A DNA stretch of 64,000 nt from Rhizobium pisi (GTDB lineage Bacteria > Pseudomonadota > Alphaproteobacteria > Rhizobiales > Rhizobiaceae): positions 59,211 through 123,210 of the forward strand of contig NZ_RJJT01000020.1 in assembly GCF_003938655.1 (NCBI RefSeq), written 5' to 3'. The notes under the pieces were generated by a model. The model was not told the origin of the DNA and ran no database searches. It saw only the letters and a program-made list of their open reading frames with translations. The translations under genes were made by a program, and so were the position numbers. This document shows positions 1-10,393 of this stretch, one piece after another. The number at the start of each line of letters is the position of its first letter. Positions within the stretch are counted from its first letter, which is position 1.

Positions 1-419
1 TTGAACCACTGGCCGAGCGATGCATTGGCGCCGAACAGCAGCACGAAGACCAGGCCCGATATGACGGGCGAAACCGAGAAGGGAAGGTCGATCAGTGTCG
101 TCAGAAACGCCTTGCCCTTGAACTCGAACTTGGCGATCGCCCAGGCGGCGGCGACCCCGAATACGAGATTAAGGGGAACGCTGATGCCGGCGACGATCAG
201 CGTCAGGCGGATCGCCGAGAAGGTCTCGGCATCCGCGAGTGCCTCTAGGAAGGGGCCGGCGCCCTTGCGGAAGGCTTCAACGAAGACGGCGGCGAGCGGC
301 AGAAGCAGGATCAGCAGCAGGAAGACGAGCGAAAGGGCGATCAGGGTGAAGCGCGCGATCCTGTGTTCGGTGGTCACCGAACGCAGCTTCGCGGGTTGAA
401 CGGTCGCATCAAGCGCCAT
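1..419 (-). CDS. cysW: Sulfate ABC transporter permease CysW (C-terminus beyond window)
   Basis: Inner-membrane permease subunit of the sulfate/thiosulfate importer, pairing with CysT. The gene reads leftward and leaves the window after about 139 codons. The visible part opens MALDATVQPAKL, then a first membrane helix (about residues 22-44), a periplasmic stretch, and the start of the permease core with a DLPFSVSPVISGL segment typical of CysW. The ATG at 419 overlaps the end of cysT by 11 bases, so the two are translationally coupled. The cysA ATPase gene would be expected next, outside the window. Confidence 0.9.
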   Translation of the reverse strand, partial: MALDATVQPAKLRSVTTEHRIARFTLIALSLVFLLLILLLPLAAVFVEAFRKGAGPFLEALADAETFSAIRLTLIVAGISVPLNLVFGVAAAWAIAKFEFKGKAFLTTLIDLPFSVSPVISGLVFVLLFGANASLGQWF

Positions 420-1266
420 AGCCGTACCTCCGCCTGCTCCAGCTCTGAATGAGGTTGATGACGAGCAGCAAGGCGAACGAGATCACCAGCATGATCGCCG
501 CGATGCCGGTTGCCGCCGCGTAATTATATTCTTCGAGTTTGATGATGATCAGCAGCGGTGCGATTTCCGATTTGAACGGCAGGTTGCCGGCGATGAAGAT
601 GACCGAGCCGTATTCGCCGACGCCGCGGGCAAAGGCAAGCGCGAAGCCGGTGAGGACGGCAGGCGCAAGTCCCGGCAGCAGCACGCGGAAAATCGTCTGG
701 AGGCGGTTGGCGCCGAGCGTTGCAGCGGCCTCCTCCACTTCCTTGTCGATCTCCTCCATGACAGGCTGCACGGTGCGCACCACGAAGGGCAGGCCGACGA
801 AGATCAGCGCCACGACGATGCCGGCTGGCGTAAAGGCGACCTTGATGCCGAGCGGTGTCAGGAACTGACCGACCCAGCCGTTCGGCGCGTAGAGCGCCGC
901 CAATGCGATACCGGCAACGGCGGTCGGCAGCGCGAAGGGCAGATCGACCATGGCGTCGATGATACGCTTGCCGGGGAAACGGTAACGCACCAGGACCCAG
1001 GCGAGGATGATGCCGAAGACGGCGTTGACGATTGCTGCGATGAAGGCGCTGCCGAAGCTGATGCGCAGCGCGTTCAATACGCGCTGATCGAACGCGATCG
1101 ACCAGAATTTCTCCCAGCCGAGGGCGCTCGAACGGACGGCAAGGCCCGAGAGCGGGATAAGGATCAGAAGGGTGAGCCAGGTCAAGGTAAGGCCGAGCGC
1201 CATTCCGAAACCCGGAATGACGCTCGGCCGTTTGAACCGCCACCGCGTGGGGCTATGTGCTTTCAT
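409..1266 (-). CDS. cysT: Sulfate ABC transporter permease CysT
   Basis: Permease subunit (285 aa, normal for CysT/CysU) of the sulfate/thiosulfate ABC importer. About six hydrophobic segments are visible, and the cytoplasmic EAA loop that docks the ATPase lies around residues 175-200 (EEAAATLGANR). The EYGSVIFIAGN segment near residue 217 is characteristic of sulfate permeases. It sits 8 bases after the sulfate-binding protein gene and overlaps cysW, giving the usual binding protein-cysT-cysW order. Expression would be expected under sulfur limitation; no regulatory site was identified. Confidence 0.93.
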   Translation of the reverse strand: MKAHSPTRWRFKRPSVIPGFGMALGLTLTWLTLLILIPLSGLAVRSSALGWEKFWSIAFDQRVLNALRISFGSAFIAAIVNAVFGIILAWVLVRYRFPGKRIIDAMVDLPFALPTAVAGIALAALYAPNGWVGQFLTPLGIKVAFTPAGIVVALIFVGLPFVVRTVQPVMEEIDKEVEEAAATLGANRLQTIFRVLLPGLAPAVLTGFALAFARGVGEYGSVIFIAGNLPFKSEIAPLLIIIKLEEYNYAAATGIAAIMLVISFALLLVINLIQSWSRRRYGYGA

Positions 1267-1274
1267 GAAGTCTA

Positions 1275-2300
1275 TTATTGGGCCGGCTTGTAGATTTGGT
1301 CAAATACGCCGCCGTCGCCGAAGAATTTCGGCTGTGCCGTCTTCCAGCCGCCGAAGTCGTCGATGGTTGCGAGCGTCAGCTTCGGGAAGCGGGCGACATC
1401 GGCCGGATCGGCGGCTTCCGGCTTGATCGGCCGGTAGAAGTGCTTGGCGGCGATCTTCTGGCCTTCGTCCGAATAGAGGTAGTTGAGGTAGGCTTCGGCG
1501 ACCTTGCGCGTGCCCTTCTTGTCGACATTGCCGTCGACGATGGCGACCGGCGGGTCGGCGCGGATGGAGAAGGAGGGCGTCACGATCTCGAACTGGTCGG
1601 GACCGAGTTCTTCGAGCGAAAGATAGGCTTCGTTTTCCCAGGCGAGCAGAACGTCGCCGAGGCCTCGCTGGACGAAGGTGGTCGTTGCGCCGCGGGCGCC
1701 AGTGTCGAGAACCGGAACGTGCTGCAGCAGTTTCGTGACGTATTCCTGTGCCCTGGCGTCGTCGCCGCCATTCGCCTGCTTGGCCCATGCCCAGGCGGCG
1801 AGGAAGTTCCAGCGGGCGCCGCCCGACGTCTTCGGGTTCGGCGTGATGACCTGCACGTCGTCCTTGACCAGGTCGCCCCAATCCTTGATGCCCTTGGGGT
1901 TGCCCTTGCGCACGAGGAAGACGATCGTCGAGGTATAGGGCGTCGAATTGTTCGGGAACTTCGTCTTCCAGTCGGCCGGGATCTTGCCGGTCGCCTTGGC
2001 GATGGCGTCGATATCGCCTTCGAGGGCCAGCGTGACGACGTCGGCGTCGAGACCGTCGATGACGGAGCGAGCCTGGGCGCCGGAACCGCCATGCGAAGCC
2101 TTGATCGTCACGGCTTCGCCATTGTCCTTCTGCCACTTGGCAGCAAAGGCAGCATTGAAATCCTTGTACAATTCGCGGGTCGGATCGTAGGAAACGTTAA
2201 GCAGCGTCTGATCCGCGAATGCCGGAGCAATGCTTCCGATCGCGAAGCTGCCTGCCATGACCGCCGCCGCAAGGAGCCGGGTGAGCCGTTGTGTCTGCAT
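1275..2300 (-). CDS. Periplasmic sulfate-binding protein
   Basis: Periplasmic substrate-binding protein (341 aa) of the sulfate importer, Sbp/CysP family. A Sec signal peptide covers about residues 1-29 (cleavage after APAFA). Mature-protein hallmarks are VSYDPTRELY near the N-terminus and NPKTSGGARWN, which forms part of the anion pocket. The chosen ATG at 2300 is preceded by a strong GGAGG site; the frame stays open upstream to 2633, but that stretch has no signal-peptide logic and biased composition. It is first in the sbp-cysT-cysW operon. Whether sulfate, thiosulfate or both is bound cannot be told from sequence. Confidence 0.93.
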   Translation of the reverse strand: MQTQRLTRLLAAAVMAGSFAIGSIAPAFADQTLLNVSYDPTRELYKDFNAAFAAKWQKDNGEAVTIKASHGGSGAQARSVIDGLDADVVTLALEGDIDAIAKATGKIPADWKTKFPNNSTPYTSTIVFLVRKGNPKGIKDWGDLVKDDVQVITPNPKTSGGARWNFLAAWAWAKQANGGDDARAQEYVTKLLQHVPVLDTGARGATTTFVQRGLGDVLLAWENEAYLSLEELGPDQFEIVTPSFSIRADPPVAIVDGNVDKKGTRKVAEAYLNYLYSDEGQKIAAKHFYRPIKPEAADPADVARFPKLTLATIDDFGGWKTAQPKFFGDGGVFDQIYKPAQ

Positions 2301-2661
2301 GGGGAACCTCCTGTTTTTCTGCCGTAACTCTATCAAGTCAGTCGTATAATGAAACGAAGGTTCTTCCTGTTCCCTTGGTGCCGTTAGAATGTCATTCCAT
2401 TTGGTGGCCCATTTTGAAATGGACGTGCCGAAGTTGGCCGCGGCCAATCGCCGGGCCGTCGCCATCCTGCCGCAGAGCCGTGTTTTTTCTGCCACAGTTT
2501 CTCCACAAGCGGCGTTGCGGATGCTGATTTTTGCCAAGATTTTGCCGCGATGACACTTGCGGATTCCTATATCGCGTCGGTGCGGCCGAATTCGCCGACC
2601 GCTACGTGGGGGCATCCTTGAAATGCGCCTCACATTCCAAACCTGTTAAGGGCCATTCAAA
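2301..2661. promoter_or_regulatory. Divergent intergenic region, sulfate importer / porin
   Basis: This 361-base gap separates the leftward sulfate-binding protein gene from the rightward porin gene and must hold both promoters. The sbp ribosome site (GGAGG) is just left of 2311 and the porin site (AAGGG) is near 2648. A TATAAT lies at 2345-2350 on the plus strand but has no convincing -35 partner. No small gene or clear operator was found. Confidence 0.45.
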
Positions 2662-3678
2662 ATGAATATCAGAACTATCCTTTTTGCTTCCGTTGCCGCC
2701 CTTGCCGCGGCATCCGGAGCCCGCGCAGCCGACGCCATCGTGGCGGCGGAACCCGAGCCCGTGGAATATGTTCGCGTTTGCGACGCCTACGGCACGGGGT
2801 ATTTCTATATTCCGGGGACGGAAACATGCCTTTCGATCGGCGGTTATATCCGTACCGAAGTGCGCTTCGGTGACAATATCGCCGGCGATTCCGACGTCAA
2901 TTTCTGGACTCGCGGCCAGGTGACCTTCCAGGCCAAGAACGACACCGAGTACGGCACGCTCACCGGCGTCATCACCCTGCGTTACAACGTCGACAATGCA
3001 TCCGATCAGGAAGCTCTTCTGGACGAAGGCTATATCGACATCGCTGGTTTCCGCGTCGGTAAGCTGTACAGCTGGTGGGACGACGACATGAGCGGCGAGA
3101 CCGATACGCTCGCCAGCAACGAAACGACCCATAACTCGATCCGTTATCAGTACGAGTCCGGCGCCTTCGCGGCCGGCATTTCGGTCGATGAATTGGAAGA
3201 CGACTACGCCACCAAGCCGGGCGAAGGCCCGAACAATTTCGGTGTCGCGGGTCAGGTCTCCTACAAGGCCGGCGCCATCAGCGCTTACCTGCTTGCGGGC
3301 TATGACACCGACACCAGCGAAGTCGCGGTCCGCGGCATCGTCTATGCCGATATCGGCCCCGGTACGCTCGGCATCGCCGGCGTATGGGCAAGCGGCGCCA
3401 ACTACTACTACGAAGAGTCCGAATGGACGATCGCAGCAGAATACGCCTTGAAGATCAACGACAAGTGGAAGATCACTCCCGGCTTCCAGTACTTCGAAAA
3501 TATTGCTCTCGAGGCTGACGGCAATGGCTTCACCGGCGGTAGCGCCTATACCACGGGTGTAACGATCGACTACCAGATCGTCGAAGACCTGCGTACGAAG
3601 CTCAGCGTGCAATATCACGACGAGGACGAAGGCGACGACGAAGTGTTCGGCTTCCTGCGCTTCCAGCGCGATTTCTAA
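2662..3678 (+). CDS. Outer-membrane porin, Rop/Omp2b type
   Basis: Outer-membrane diffusion porin of the alphaproteobacterial porin family (338 aa, typical length). A signal peptide ends around residue 23 (SGARA/AD). The mature N-terminus carries the family signature of two cysteines, VRVCDAYGTGYFYIPGTE then TCLSIGGYIRTEV, and the protein ends in phenylalanine (RFQRDF), the usual signal for the outer-membrane assembly machinery. The middle is a run of alternating beta-strand-like segments rich in Tyr, Gly and Asp. It stands alone with its own terminator. Related rhizobial Rop proteins are major surface proteins; which paralogue this is cannot be decided here. Confidence 0.92.
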   Translation: MNIRTILFASVAALAAASGARAADAIVAAEPEPVEYVRVCDAYGTGYFYIPGTETCLSIGGYIRTEVRFGDNIAGDSDVNFWTRGQVTFQAKNDTEYGTLTGVITLRYNVDNASDQEALLDEGYIDIAGFRVGKLYSWWDDDMSGETDTLASNETTHNSIRYQYESGAFAAGISVDELEDDYATKPGEGPNNFGVAGQVSYKAGAISAYLLAGYDTDTSEVAVRGIVYADIGPGTLGIAGVWASGANYYYEESEWTIAAEYALKINDKWKITPGFQYFENIALEADGNGFTGGSAYTTGVTIDYQIVEDLRTKLSVQYHDEDEGDDEVFGFLRFQRDF

Positions 3679-3700
3679 GATAGTCTCATTGCAGACGAAC

Positions 3701-3731
3701 GGGCGCGGCCTTCAGGCCGCGCCCTTTTTTT
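3701..3731 (+). terminator. Rho-independent terminator after porin
   Basis: An 11-base-pair perfect GC-rich stem (3701-3711 with 3714-3724) with a two-base loop is followed by seven T residues. It lies 23 bases after the porin stop codon, and the ptsN-like gene ends just beyond it from the other strand. Confidence 0.93.
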
Positions 3732-3737
3732 ATGCTG

Positions 3738-4193
3738 TCACACCCGGGAATCGGCAATGAAGTCGGAATAGAATTCGTCGACCGTTCTTGCCTTGCGCAT
3801 GGCGGAAAGCACGCCGTCCGATTGCAGTCTGCGTGCGATGGCGGCGAGCACGTTCAGATATTCGCCGCGATTGTTTTCCCCGAAGAGCAGCACGACGGCG
3901 ATGTCGGTCGGGATATCGTCGATCGCCTCGAAATCCAGCGGCTGGGCGAAGCGGACGAGAAGTCCGCGCGGGCTGGTCATGCCATCGATCGCCGCATGTG
4001 GAACGGCGATGCCGTTCCCGATCCCCGTGGAGCCGAGCTTCTCCCGCGCTTCGAGCGCCTTCAGGATGGTCTGGCCGTCGACGGAAAAAGCCTTGGCCGC
4101 CTTGTCGGCTATGGTCTGCAGCGCGCGCCATTTGGTCGGCGCCGACACGCCGATGAAGGTGTGTTCCGGCCGGATGATGTTGGGAAGGTTCAT
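3738..4193 (-). CDS. ptsN: PTS IIA-Ntr-like regulatory protein (PtsN family)
   Basis: EIIA-Ntr type phosphoacceptor protein (151 aa; E. coli PtsN has 163). The phosphorylatable histidine is present as His66 in GIAVPHA. These proteins take phosphate from PtsP-NPr and act as regulators, notably of potassium transport and, in R. leguminosarum, of ABC transporter activity. The gene follows kdpE by 56 bases on the same strand, so it is probably the last gene of the kdp operon, a physical link between the nitrogen PTS and potassium sensing. Rhizobia usually carry another ptsN near rpoN, so this is likely the second paralogue (inference). The ATG at 4193 opens the recognisable domain. Confidence 0.85.
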   Translation of the reverse strand: MNLPNIIRPEHTFIGVSAPTKWRALQTIADKAAKAFSVDGQTILKALEAREKLGSTGIGNGIAVPHAAIDGMTSPRGLLVRFAQPLDFEAIDDIPTDIAVVLLFGENNRGEYLNVLAAIARRLQSDGVLSAMRKARTVDEFYSDFIADSRV

Positions 4194-4249
4194 GTGATTC
4201 TCAATGCTGTTCGGCTCGATACTGTTCGGGCAGCGGAAGGGGCGGAAAG

Positions 4250-4938
<689 letters not shown>

Positions 4939-4942
<4 letters not shown>

Positions 4943-7647
4943 CTCAATTCATCCAGTTTCGGAATGTCGTTGGGTTTCGGCAGACGGATGGTGAAGACGG
5001 CGCCGGGGCGGCCCGTCCGGTTGCCGGCGACGATCGTGCCGCCCATCGCCTCGATGAAGCCGCGGCAGATGGAAAGGCCAAGCCCGGTGCCGGCGCGCAC
5101 CTGATCCCCCTTGCGCACGCGGTAGAAGGTATCGAAGACGCGGGTGATGTCGGCCGGCGGAATGCCCGGTCCTCCGTCGGAGACCTGGACGACGACATTT
5201 TCGGCATCGGCCCAGCCCTCGATGTGGATCACCGATCCCTCGGGGGCATATTTGGCGGCATTGTCGAGCAGGTTGAAAATCACTTGCTCGAACAGGACAG
5301 GGTCGACACGCACCATCGGCAAGTCGGCGGGAACGCTCATCTCGGTCTTGTGTCGCTCGAGGATCTTTGCGGCGCGGCGCAGCGCGGTGCCGATGATATC
5401 GCCGGCAAAATGTAGCGCATAGTTCGGTTCCATCGCTCCGGATTCGATCTTCGTCATGTCGAGCAGGTTGGCGATGAAGCGGTTGAGGCGTTCCGATTCG
5501 TCGACGACGGTGGAGAGCAGGTCGCTTCGATCCTCCTCCGACATGGAGGCGAAATAGTCGCGCAGCGTGCCGGCGGCGCCGAGGATGGCGGCAAGCGGCG
5601 TCTTCAGGTCGTGCGAGATCGAGGTGAGCAGGGCAGAGCGCAGCCGGTCGGCTTCTGCCGCAAGCCGTGCCCGGTCGACATCGGCGACAAGCTGGACGCG
5701 TTCGATGGCGAGTGCCGCCTGGTCGGCCAGCGCATCGAGCAGGCGCTGTTGCTCCGGCGTCAACAGCGGCCCGTCGCGGCGGTCGCTGTCGAGGCCAATG
5801 ACGCCGACGGCGGCGCGCCCCGTCCGGAGCGGCACGTAGAGGCGCTTGGCGCCGGGCAGGGTGTCGGCGCCGCGACCGGCAGCGTGATTGTGCTCCCAGG
5901 CCCAGCGGGCGGCGGCGATATCGGCATCGTCGAGCGTATCGTCAGGGGGATAACCGGCCTTGACGGCGATGGTACCTTCCTCGGGCAGCAGCAGCACGAC
6001 GCGGACCTTCAGCATCGAGGCGAGCTGAAAGGCGGTTGCCCAGAGCACGTCGTCGAGCGTGCCGGTGCCGGCGAGCTTTTTCGAGAAGAGGTAAAGGTCT
6101 TCCGTGGTCCGCGCCCGCTGGCGGGCTGCGGCGGCCTGGCGCTGTACGGTCGCGGTCAGGTTGCTGGCGATGATCGCGACGCCCAGGAAGAAGAAGAACG
6201 CGAGCACGCTCTCCGGATCGCTGATCGTCAGCGTGTAGCGCGGCGGCAGGAAGAAGAAATTGAAGGACAGCGCGCTGAGGATGCAGCTGTAGAGCGCCGG
6301 CCGCAGCCCGTGGATGACGGCGGAGGTCAGCACCGCCATCAGGAAGACGAGGGCAAGGTTGCGCACGTCGAGCACCTGGTCGAGCACGATGCTGACGCCG
6401 AGCGCGATGGCGACATAGGCGGTTGCCAGCAGATAGGCCCAGAGATCCAGCGGTGGCGCCGTGGCGGCGGCTTTGACGCCGCGCGCCGTGGTGCCGTCCT
6501 TCTCGTTGCCCGAAATGACATGGACGCTGATTTCGCCGGTCTTGCGGATCAGCTCGTCGGTGATCGAACGGTTCCACCAGTCGCGCCATGTCGGCTTCTT
6601 CGGCGCGCCGATGACGATATGTGTGACGTTGTTGGCTGTGGCATGGCGAACGAGTTCCTCGGCCACCTCGCGGCCGGGAATGGTGATCGCCTCGCCACCC
6701 AGCTGCTCGGCAAGACGCAACGTGGCGGCAACGGTATCGCGCTCCGTTTCCGACAGATTGATCGAGCGGTTGGTCTCGATGTAGACGGCGGCCCAGGGCG
6801 CGCGCAGCCGCGAGGCCACGCGTGAGGCATAGCGCACCAGCGAGGCCGAGCGCGGGTGATGATCGACCGAAACGAGGACGCGCTCGCCGGCCGCCCAGGG
6901 GCCCGAGATGGCATGGGCCTGCATATGGGTGAGCAACTGATCGTCGACGCGCTGGGCGGTCTTGCGCAGCGCCAATTCCCTGAGTGCCGTCAGATTGCCT
7001 GGCGTGAAATAGTTGGTCAGCGCCCGCTCTGCGGTCCGCGCCATATAGACTTTACCGTCATGCAACCGCTTGATCAGATCATCCGGCGTCAGATCGATGA
7101 TCTCGACGTCGTCGGCAAGGTCGATGATCGAGTCCGGCACAGTCTCGCGCACGCGGATGCGTGTGATCTGCGAGACGACGTCGTTCAGGCTCTCGACATG
7201 CTGGATGTTCAGCGTCGTGTAGACGTCGATGCCGCGGCCGAGCAATTCCTTGACATCGAGATAGCGCTTCGGATGGCGGCTGCCCTCGGCATTGGTATGG
7301 GCGAGTTCGTCGACCAGCACGAGATCGGGCCTGCGAGCGAGGATGCCGTCGAGATCCATTTCCTCGAGCTGCCGGCCCTTGTACTCGATCTTGACGCGGG
7401 GGATGATCTCGAAGCCGGCCAGCAGCGCCTCGGTCTCCTTGCGGCCGTGGGTCTCGACGACGCCGATGACGACATCGAGACCGTCGGCGATCTTGGCACG
7501 GCCGGAGATCAGCATCTCGTAGGTCTTGCCGACGCCGGGTGCAGCACCCAGAAAGATCTTCAGACGGCCGCGCGTTTCGGCCCGGGCTTTTTCGAGAAGC
7601 GCATCGGGCGAGGGCCTGCCGGCCTGGTCGCGATTGTCGTCTGCCAT
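4939..7647 (-). CDS. kdpD: KdpD potassium sensor histidine kinase
   Basis: Membrane sensor kinase (902 aa; E. coli about 894). Order: KdpD domain about 20-230 with Walker A GAAPGVGKT at 34-42 and a Walker-B-like LVLVDELAHTN; USP-like domain about 250-375; four closely spaced membrane helices about 400-500; GAF region about 520-650; HisKA box SISHDLKTPLAA near 675; then an HATPase domain with DNAAKYAP, DGGPGIP and GTGLGLSIC. It phosphorylates and dephosphorylates KdpE according to potassium supply. It lies 49 bases downstream of kdpC and overlaps kdpE. All catalytic motifs are intact. Confidence 0.97.
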
Positions 7648-7696
7648 GCGAGTGATCTTTCTGCAATGGAGGACGGGTGCGCCCGGCCCGCCAACC

Positions 7697-8266
7697 TTAC
7701 TCAGTCATAGAAGCATCAAGGCTCTGGTTCAACGCCAGAACATTGACGGTGGGTTCGCCGAGAATGCCGAGCTCCCGGGCCTGAACTGCACCGTCGACCA
7801 GTGCCTTGACCTTGGCTTCAGCAACGCCCCGCGCCTTGGCGACACGCGCCACCTGGAAATAGGCCGCATCGGGCGAAATATGAGGATCGAGGCCACTGCC
7901 CGAAGCGGTGACGAGGTCGGCGGGTACGTCGGCTGTCGGATTCGTTGCCTTCGCGGCCTCATAGTCGCCCTTGACGCGGTCGATCAGCTTCTGGCTGGTC
8001 GGGCCGAGGTTCGAGCCGCTGGAGGCGGCCGCATTGTAGCCGTCGCCGGCCGCCGAAGGACGGCCGTGGAAATACTTGTCGCTGGTGAAGGCCTGGCCGA
8101 TCAGCGTCGAGCCGATCACCTGGCCGTTTTTCTCAACTAGGCTGCCGTTTGCCTGGGTTGGGAAGAGCGCCTGGGCGGCACCCGTCATGGCGAGCGGGTA
8201 GAGAAGGCCTGTTATGGCGGTGGTGGCGACGATCATGACGACTGCCGGGCGAAATTCTCTAAACAT
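7697..8266 (-). CDS. kdpC: Potassium-transporting ATPase subunit C
   Basis: KdpC (189 aa; E. coli 190) is the single-helix periplasmic subunit of the KdpFABC potassium pump, helping couple KdpA to KdpB. One hydrophobic segment lies at about 9-30, followed by family-specific stretches such as FHGRPSAAGDGYNAAASSGS and DPHISPDAAYFQVARVA. A good AAGGAG ribosome site precedes the ATG, 22 bases after kdpB. Confidence 0.97.
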   Translation of the reverse strand: MFREFRPAVVMIVATTAITGLLYPLAMTGAAQALFPTQANGSLVEKNGQVIGSTLIGQAFTSDKYFHGRPSAAGDGYNAAASSGSNLGPTSQKLIDRVKGDYEAAKATNPTADVPADLVTASGSGLDPHISPDAAYFQVARVAKARGVAEAKVKALVDGAVQARELGILGEPTVNVLALNQSLDASMTE

Positions 8267-8288
8267 TGTTCTTACTCCTTGGAGTGTC

Positions 8289-10349
8289 TCAGGCGAGACC
8301 GAGGGCCGCGACGGCCATGTCGATTGCCTTGATGCCGATGAAGGGGACGATGATGCCGCCGAGACCGTAGATCAGCAGGTTGCGCGACAGAAGTGCGCCG
8401 GCGCCGATCGGACGATAGCGGACACCCTTCAGCGACAGCGGGATCAGCGCAATGATGATCAACGCGTTGAAGATGATCGCCGAGAGGATGGCGCTTTGCG
8501 GCGTCGAAAGCCCCATGACGTTGAGCACGCTGAGCTGCGGGTAGAAGGTCAGGAACATCGCCGGGATGATGGCGAAGTACTTGGCGATGTCGTTGGCGAT
8601 CGAAAAGGTCGTCAGCGCGCCGCGTGTCATCAAGAGCTGCTTGCCGATCTCGACGATCTCGATGAGCTTCGTTGGGTCTGAGTCGAGGTCGACCATGTTG
8701 CCGGCCTCGCGGGCGGCGACCGTCCCGGTGTTCATGGCGACGCCGACATCGGCCTGGGCAAGCGCGGGCGCGTCGTTGGTGCCGTCGCCGCACATGGCGA
8801 CGAGCTTGCCCTTGGATTGTTCCTCACGCATCAGCGCCAGCTTCATCTCAGGCGTTGCCTGAGCGAGGAAGTCATCGACGCCGGCTTCGGCGGCGATGGC
8901 GGCTGCCGTCAGCGGGTTGTCGCCTGTGATCATCACGGTGCGGATGCCCATGCGGCGCAGCTCGGTGAAGCGCTCGCGGATGCCGCCCTTGACGATGTCC
9001 TTCAGCTGGATGATGCCGAGCAGCTTGCCGTCGCGGGCAACGGCGAGCGGCGTGCCGCCCGATTTGGCGACCTCGTCTGATATCGACTGCAGTTCGCGCA
9101 CGACCTCACCGCCGTTCTTGGAGGGCGCATCGCCGTTGACATAGGTCAGCACCGCATCGACCGCACCCTTGCGGATCGAGGCGCCTTCGAGATCGACGCC
9201 GCTCATGCGGCTTTGAGCGGTGAAGGGCACGAAGGTGGCCTTGAGGCTTGCCATGTCGCGGCCGCGGATCGCGTATTTCTCCTTGGCGAGCACGACGATG
9301 GAGCGGCCTTCCGGCGTTTCGTCGGCAAGCGAGGCGAGCTGGGCGGCATCGGCGAGATCCTGTTCGGAAACGCCGCGAACCGGGCGGAAGGTCGTCGCCT
9401 GGCGATTGCCAAGCGTGATCGTGCCCGTCTTGTCGAGGAGCAGCGTGTCGACGTCGCCGGCGGCTTCGACCGCGCGGCCGGACATGGCGAGCACGTTGAA
9501 GCGGACGAGGCGGTCCATGCCGGCGATACCGATTGCCGACAGCAGCGCGCCGATCGTCGTCGGGATCAGGGTGACGAAAAGGGCGACGAGGACGATGATC
9601 GGGATCGAGCCGCCGGCATAGATGGCAAAGCTCGGGATCGTCGCGGTGGCGAGCACGAAGATCAGCGTCATGCCGGCGAGCAGGATGTTGAGCGCGATCT
9701 CGTTCGGCGTCTTCTGGCGTTCCGCGCCCTCGACGAGTGCGATCATACGGTCGAGGAAAGTCGAGCCGGCGGCTGCGGTGATGCGGACGCGGATCCAGTC
9801 GGACAGCACCTGGGTGCCGCCTGTTACCGCCGAGCGGTCGCCGCCGGATTCGCGGATGACCGGGGCGGATTCGCCGGTGATCGCCGCTTCGTTGACGGAG
9901 GCCACGCCTTCGATCACTTCGCCGTCCGACGGGATGATGTCGCCGGCTTCGACGAGCACGAGGTCGCCGACCTTGAGGCTGGTGCCCGGCACCATGCGGT
10001 AGTCGCTGCCATTGCCGGCGGTGAGCAGCTTTGCCTGGGTTTCGGTGCGCGCCTTGCGCAGCGAATCCGCCTGCGCCTTGCCGCGGCCTTCGGCGACCGC
10101 TTCGGCGAAATTCGCAAAGAGCACGGTGAACCAGAGCCAGATATTGATCTGGAACGAGAAGCCGAGATTGCCGTTGCCTGCGATGAGGTCGCGCAGGAAG
10201 AGGACGGTGGTGAGCACCGAAACCGTGGCCACGACGAACATGACAGGGTTTCTGGCGAGCGCGCGTGGGTCGAGCTTCTTGAAAGCGGCGCCCACGGCCG
10301 GAATGAGGATGCGACTATCCATGATACTCGCGGATTTTGCCTGGCTCAT
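8289..10349 (-). CDS. kdpB: Potassium-transporting P-type ATPase subunit B
   Basis: Catalytic subunit of KdpFABC (686 aa; E. coli 682). The phosphorylation motif DKTGT places the phosphorylated aspartate at residue 306; the actuator loop TGESAPV and hinge motif GDGTNDAPAL are present, as are the expected membrane helices before and after the cytoplasmic domains. It hydrolyses ATP to drive potassium through KdpA. A GGAG site sits 8 bases before the ATG. Unusually, it does not directly follow kdpA: 209 bases intervene, holding a small ORF and a strong hairpin. Confidence 0.98.
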   Translation of the reverse strand: MSQAKSASIMDSRILIPAVGAAFKKLDPRALARNPVMFVVATVSVLTTVLFLRDLIAGNGNLGFSFQINIWLWFTVLFANFAEAVAEGRGKAQADSLRKARTETQAKLLTAGNGSDYRMVPGTSLKVGDLVLVEAGDIIPSDGEVIEGVASVNEAAITGESAPVIRESGGDRSAVTGGTQVLSDWIRVRITAAAGSTFLDRMIALVEGAERQKTPNEIALNILLAGMTLIFVLATATIPSFAIYAGGSIPIIVLVALFVTLIPTTIGALLSAIGIAGMDRLVRFNVLAMSGRAVEAAGDVDTLLLDKTGTITLGNRQATTFRPVRGVSEQDLADAAQLASLADETPEGRSIVVLAKEKYAIRGRDMASLKATFVPFTAQSRMSGVDLEGASIRKGAVDAVLTYVNGDAPSKNGGEVVRELQSISDEVAKSGGTPLAVARDGKLLGIIQLKDIVKGGIRERFTELRRMGIRTVMITGDNPLTAAAIAAEAGVDDFLAQATPEMKLALMREEQSKGKLVAMCGDGTNDAPALAQADVGVAMNTGTVAAREAGNMVDLDSDPTKLIEIVEIGKQLLMTRGALTTFSIANDIAKYFAIIPAMFLTFYPQLSVLNVMGLSTPQSAILSAIIFNALIIIALIPLSLKGVRYRPIGAGALLSRNLLIYGLGGIIVPFIGIKAIDMAVAALGLA

Positions 10350-10393
10350 AAGAGACTCCAGCTTTGAAACGAGGATGGCGAACCGGAAGCCGG

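Noticed and set aside
1..399. Plus-strand open frame of 132 codons at the left edge
   Set aside because: It is antisense to cysW, whose minus-strand translation gives a clear permease.
2301..2633. 111-codon N-terminal extension of the sulfate-binding protein
   Set aside because: It would bury the signal peptide, is rich in Arg with no domain, and the ATG at 2300 has a GGAGG site.
2602..3618. Long minus-strand frame across the porin gene
   Set aside because: Shadow of the porin; the plus strand has signal peptide, family motifs and a terminator.
5611..6825. 404-codon plus-strand frame inside kdpD
   Set aside because: Composition is Arg/Gly/Asp-rich shadow of the GC-rich kdpD codons; kdpD motifs are intact on the other strand.
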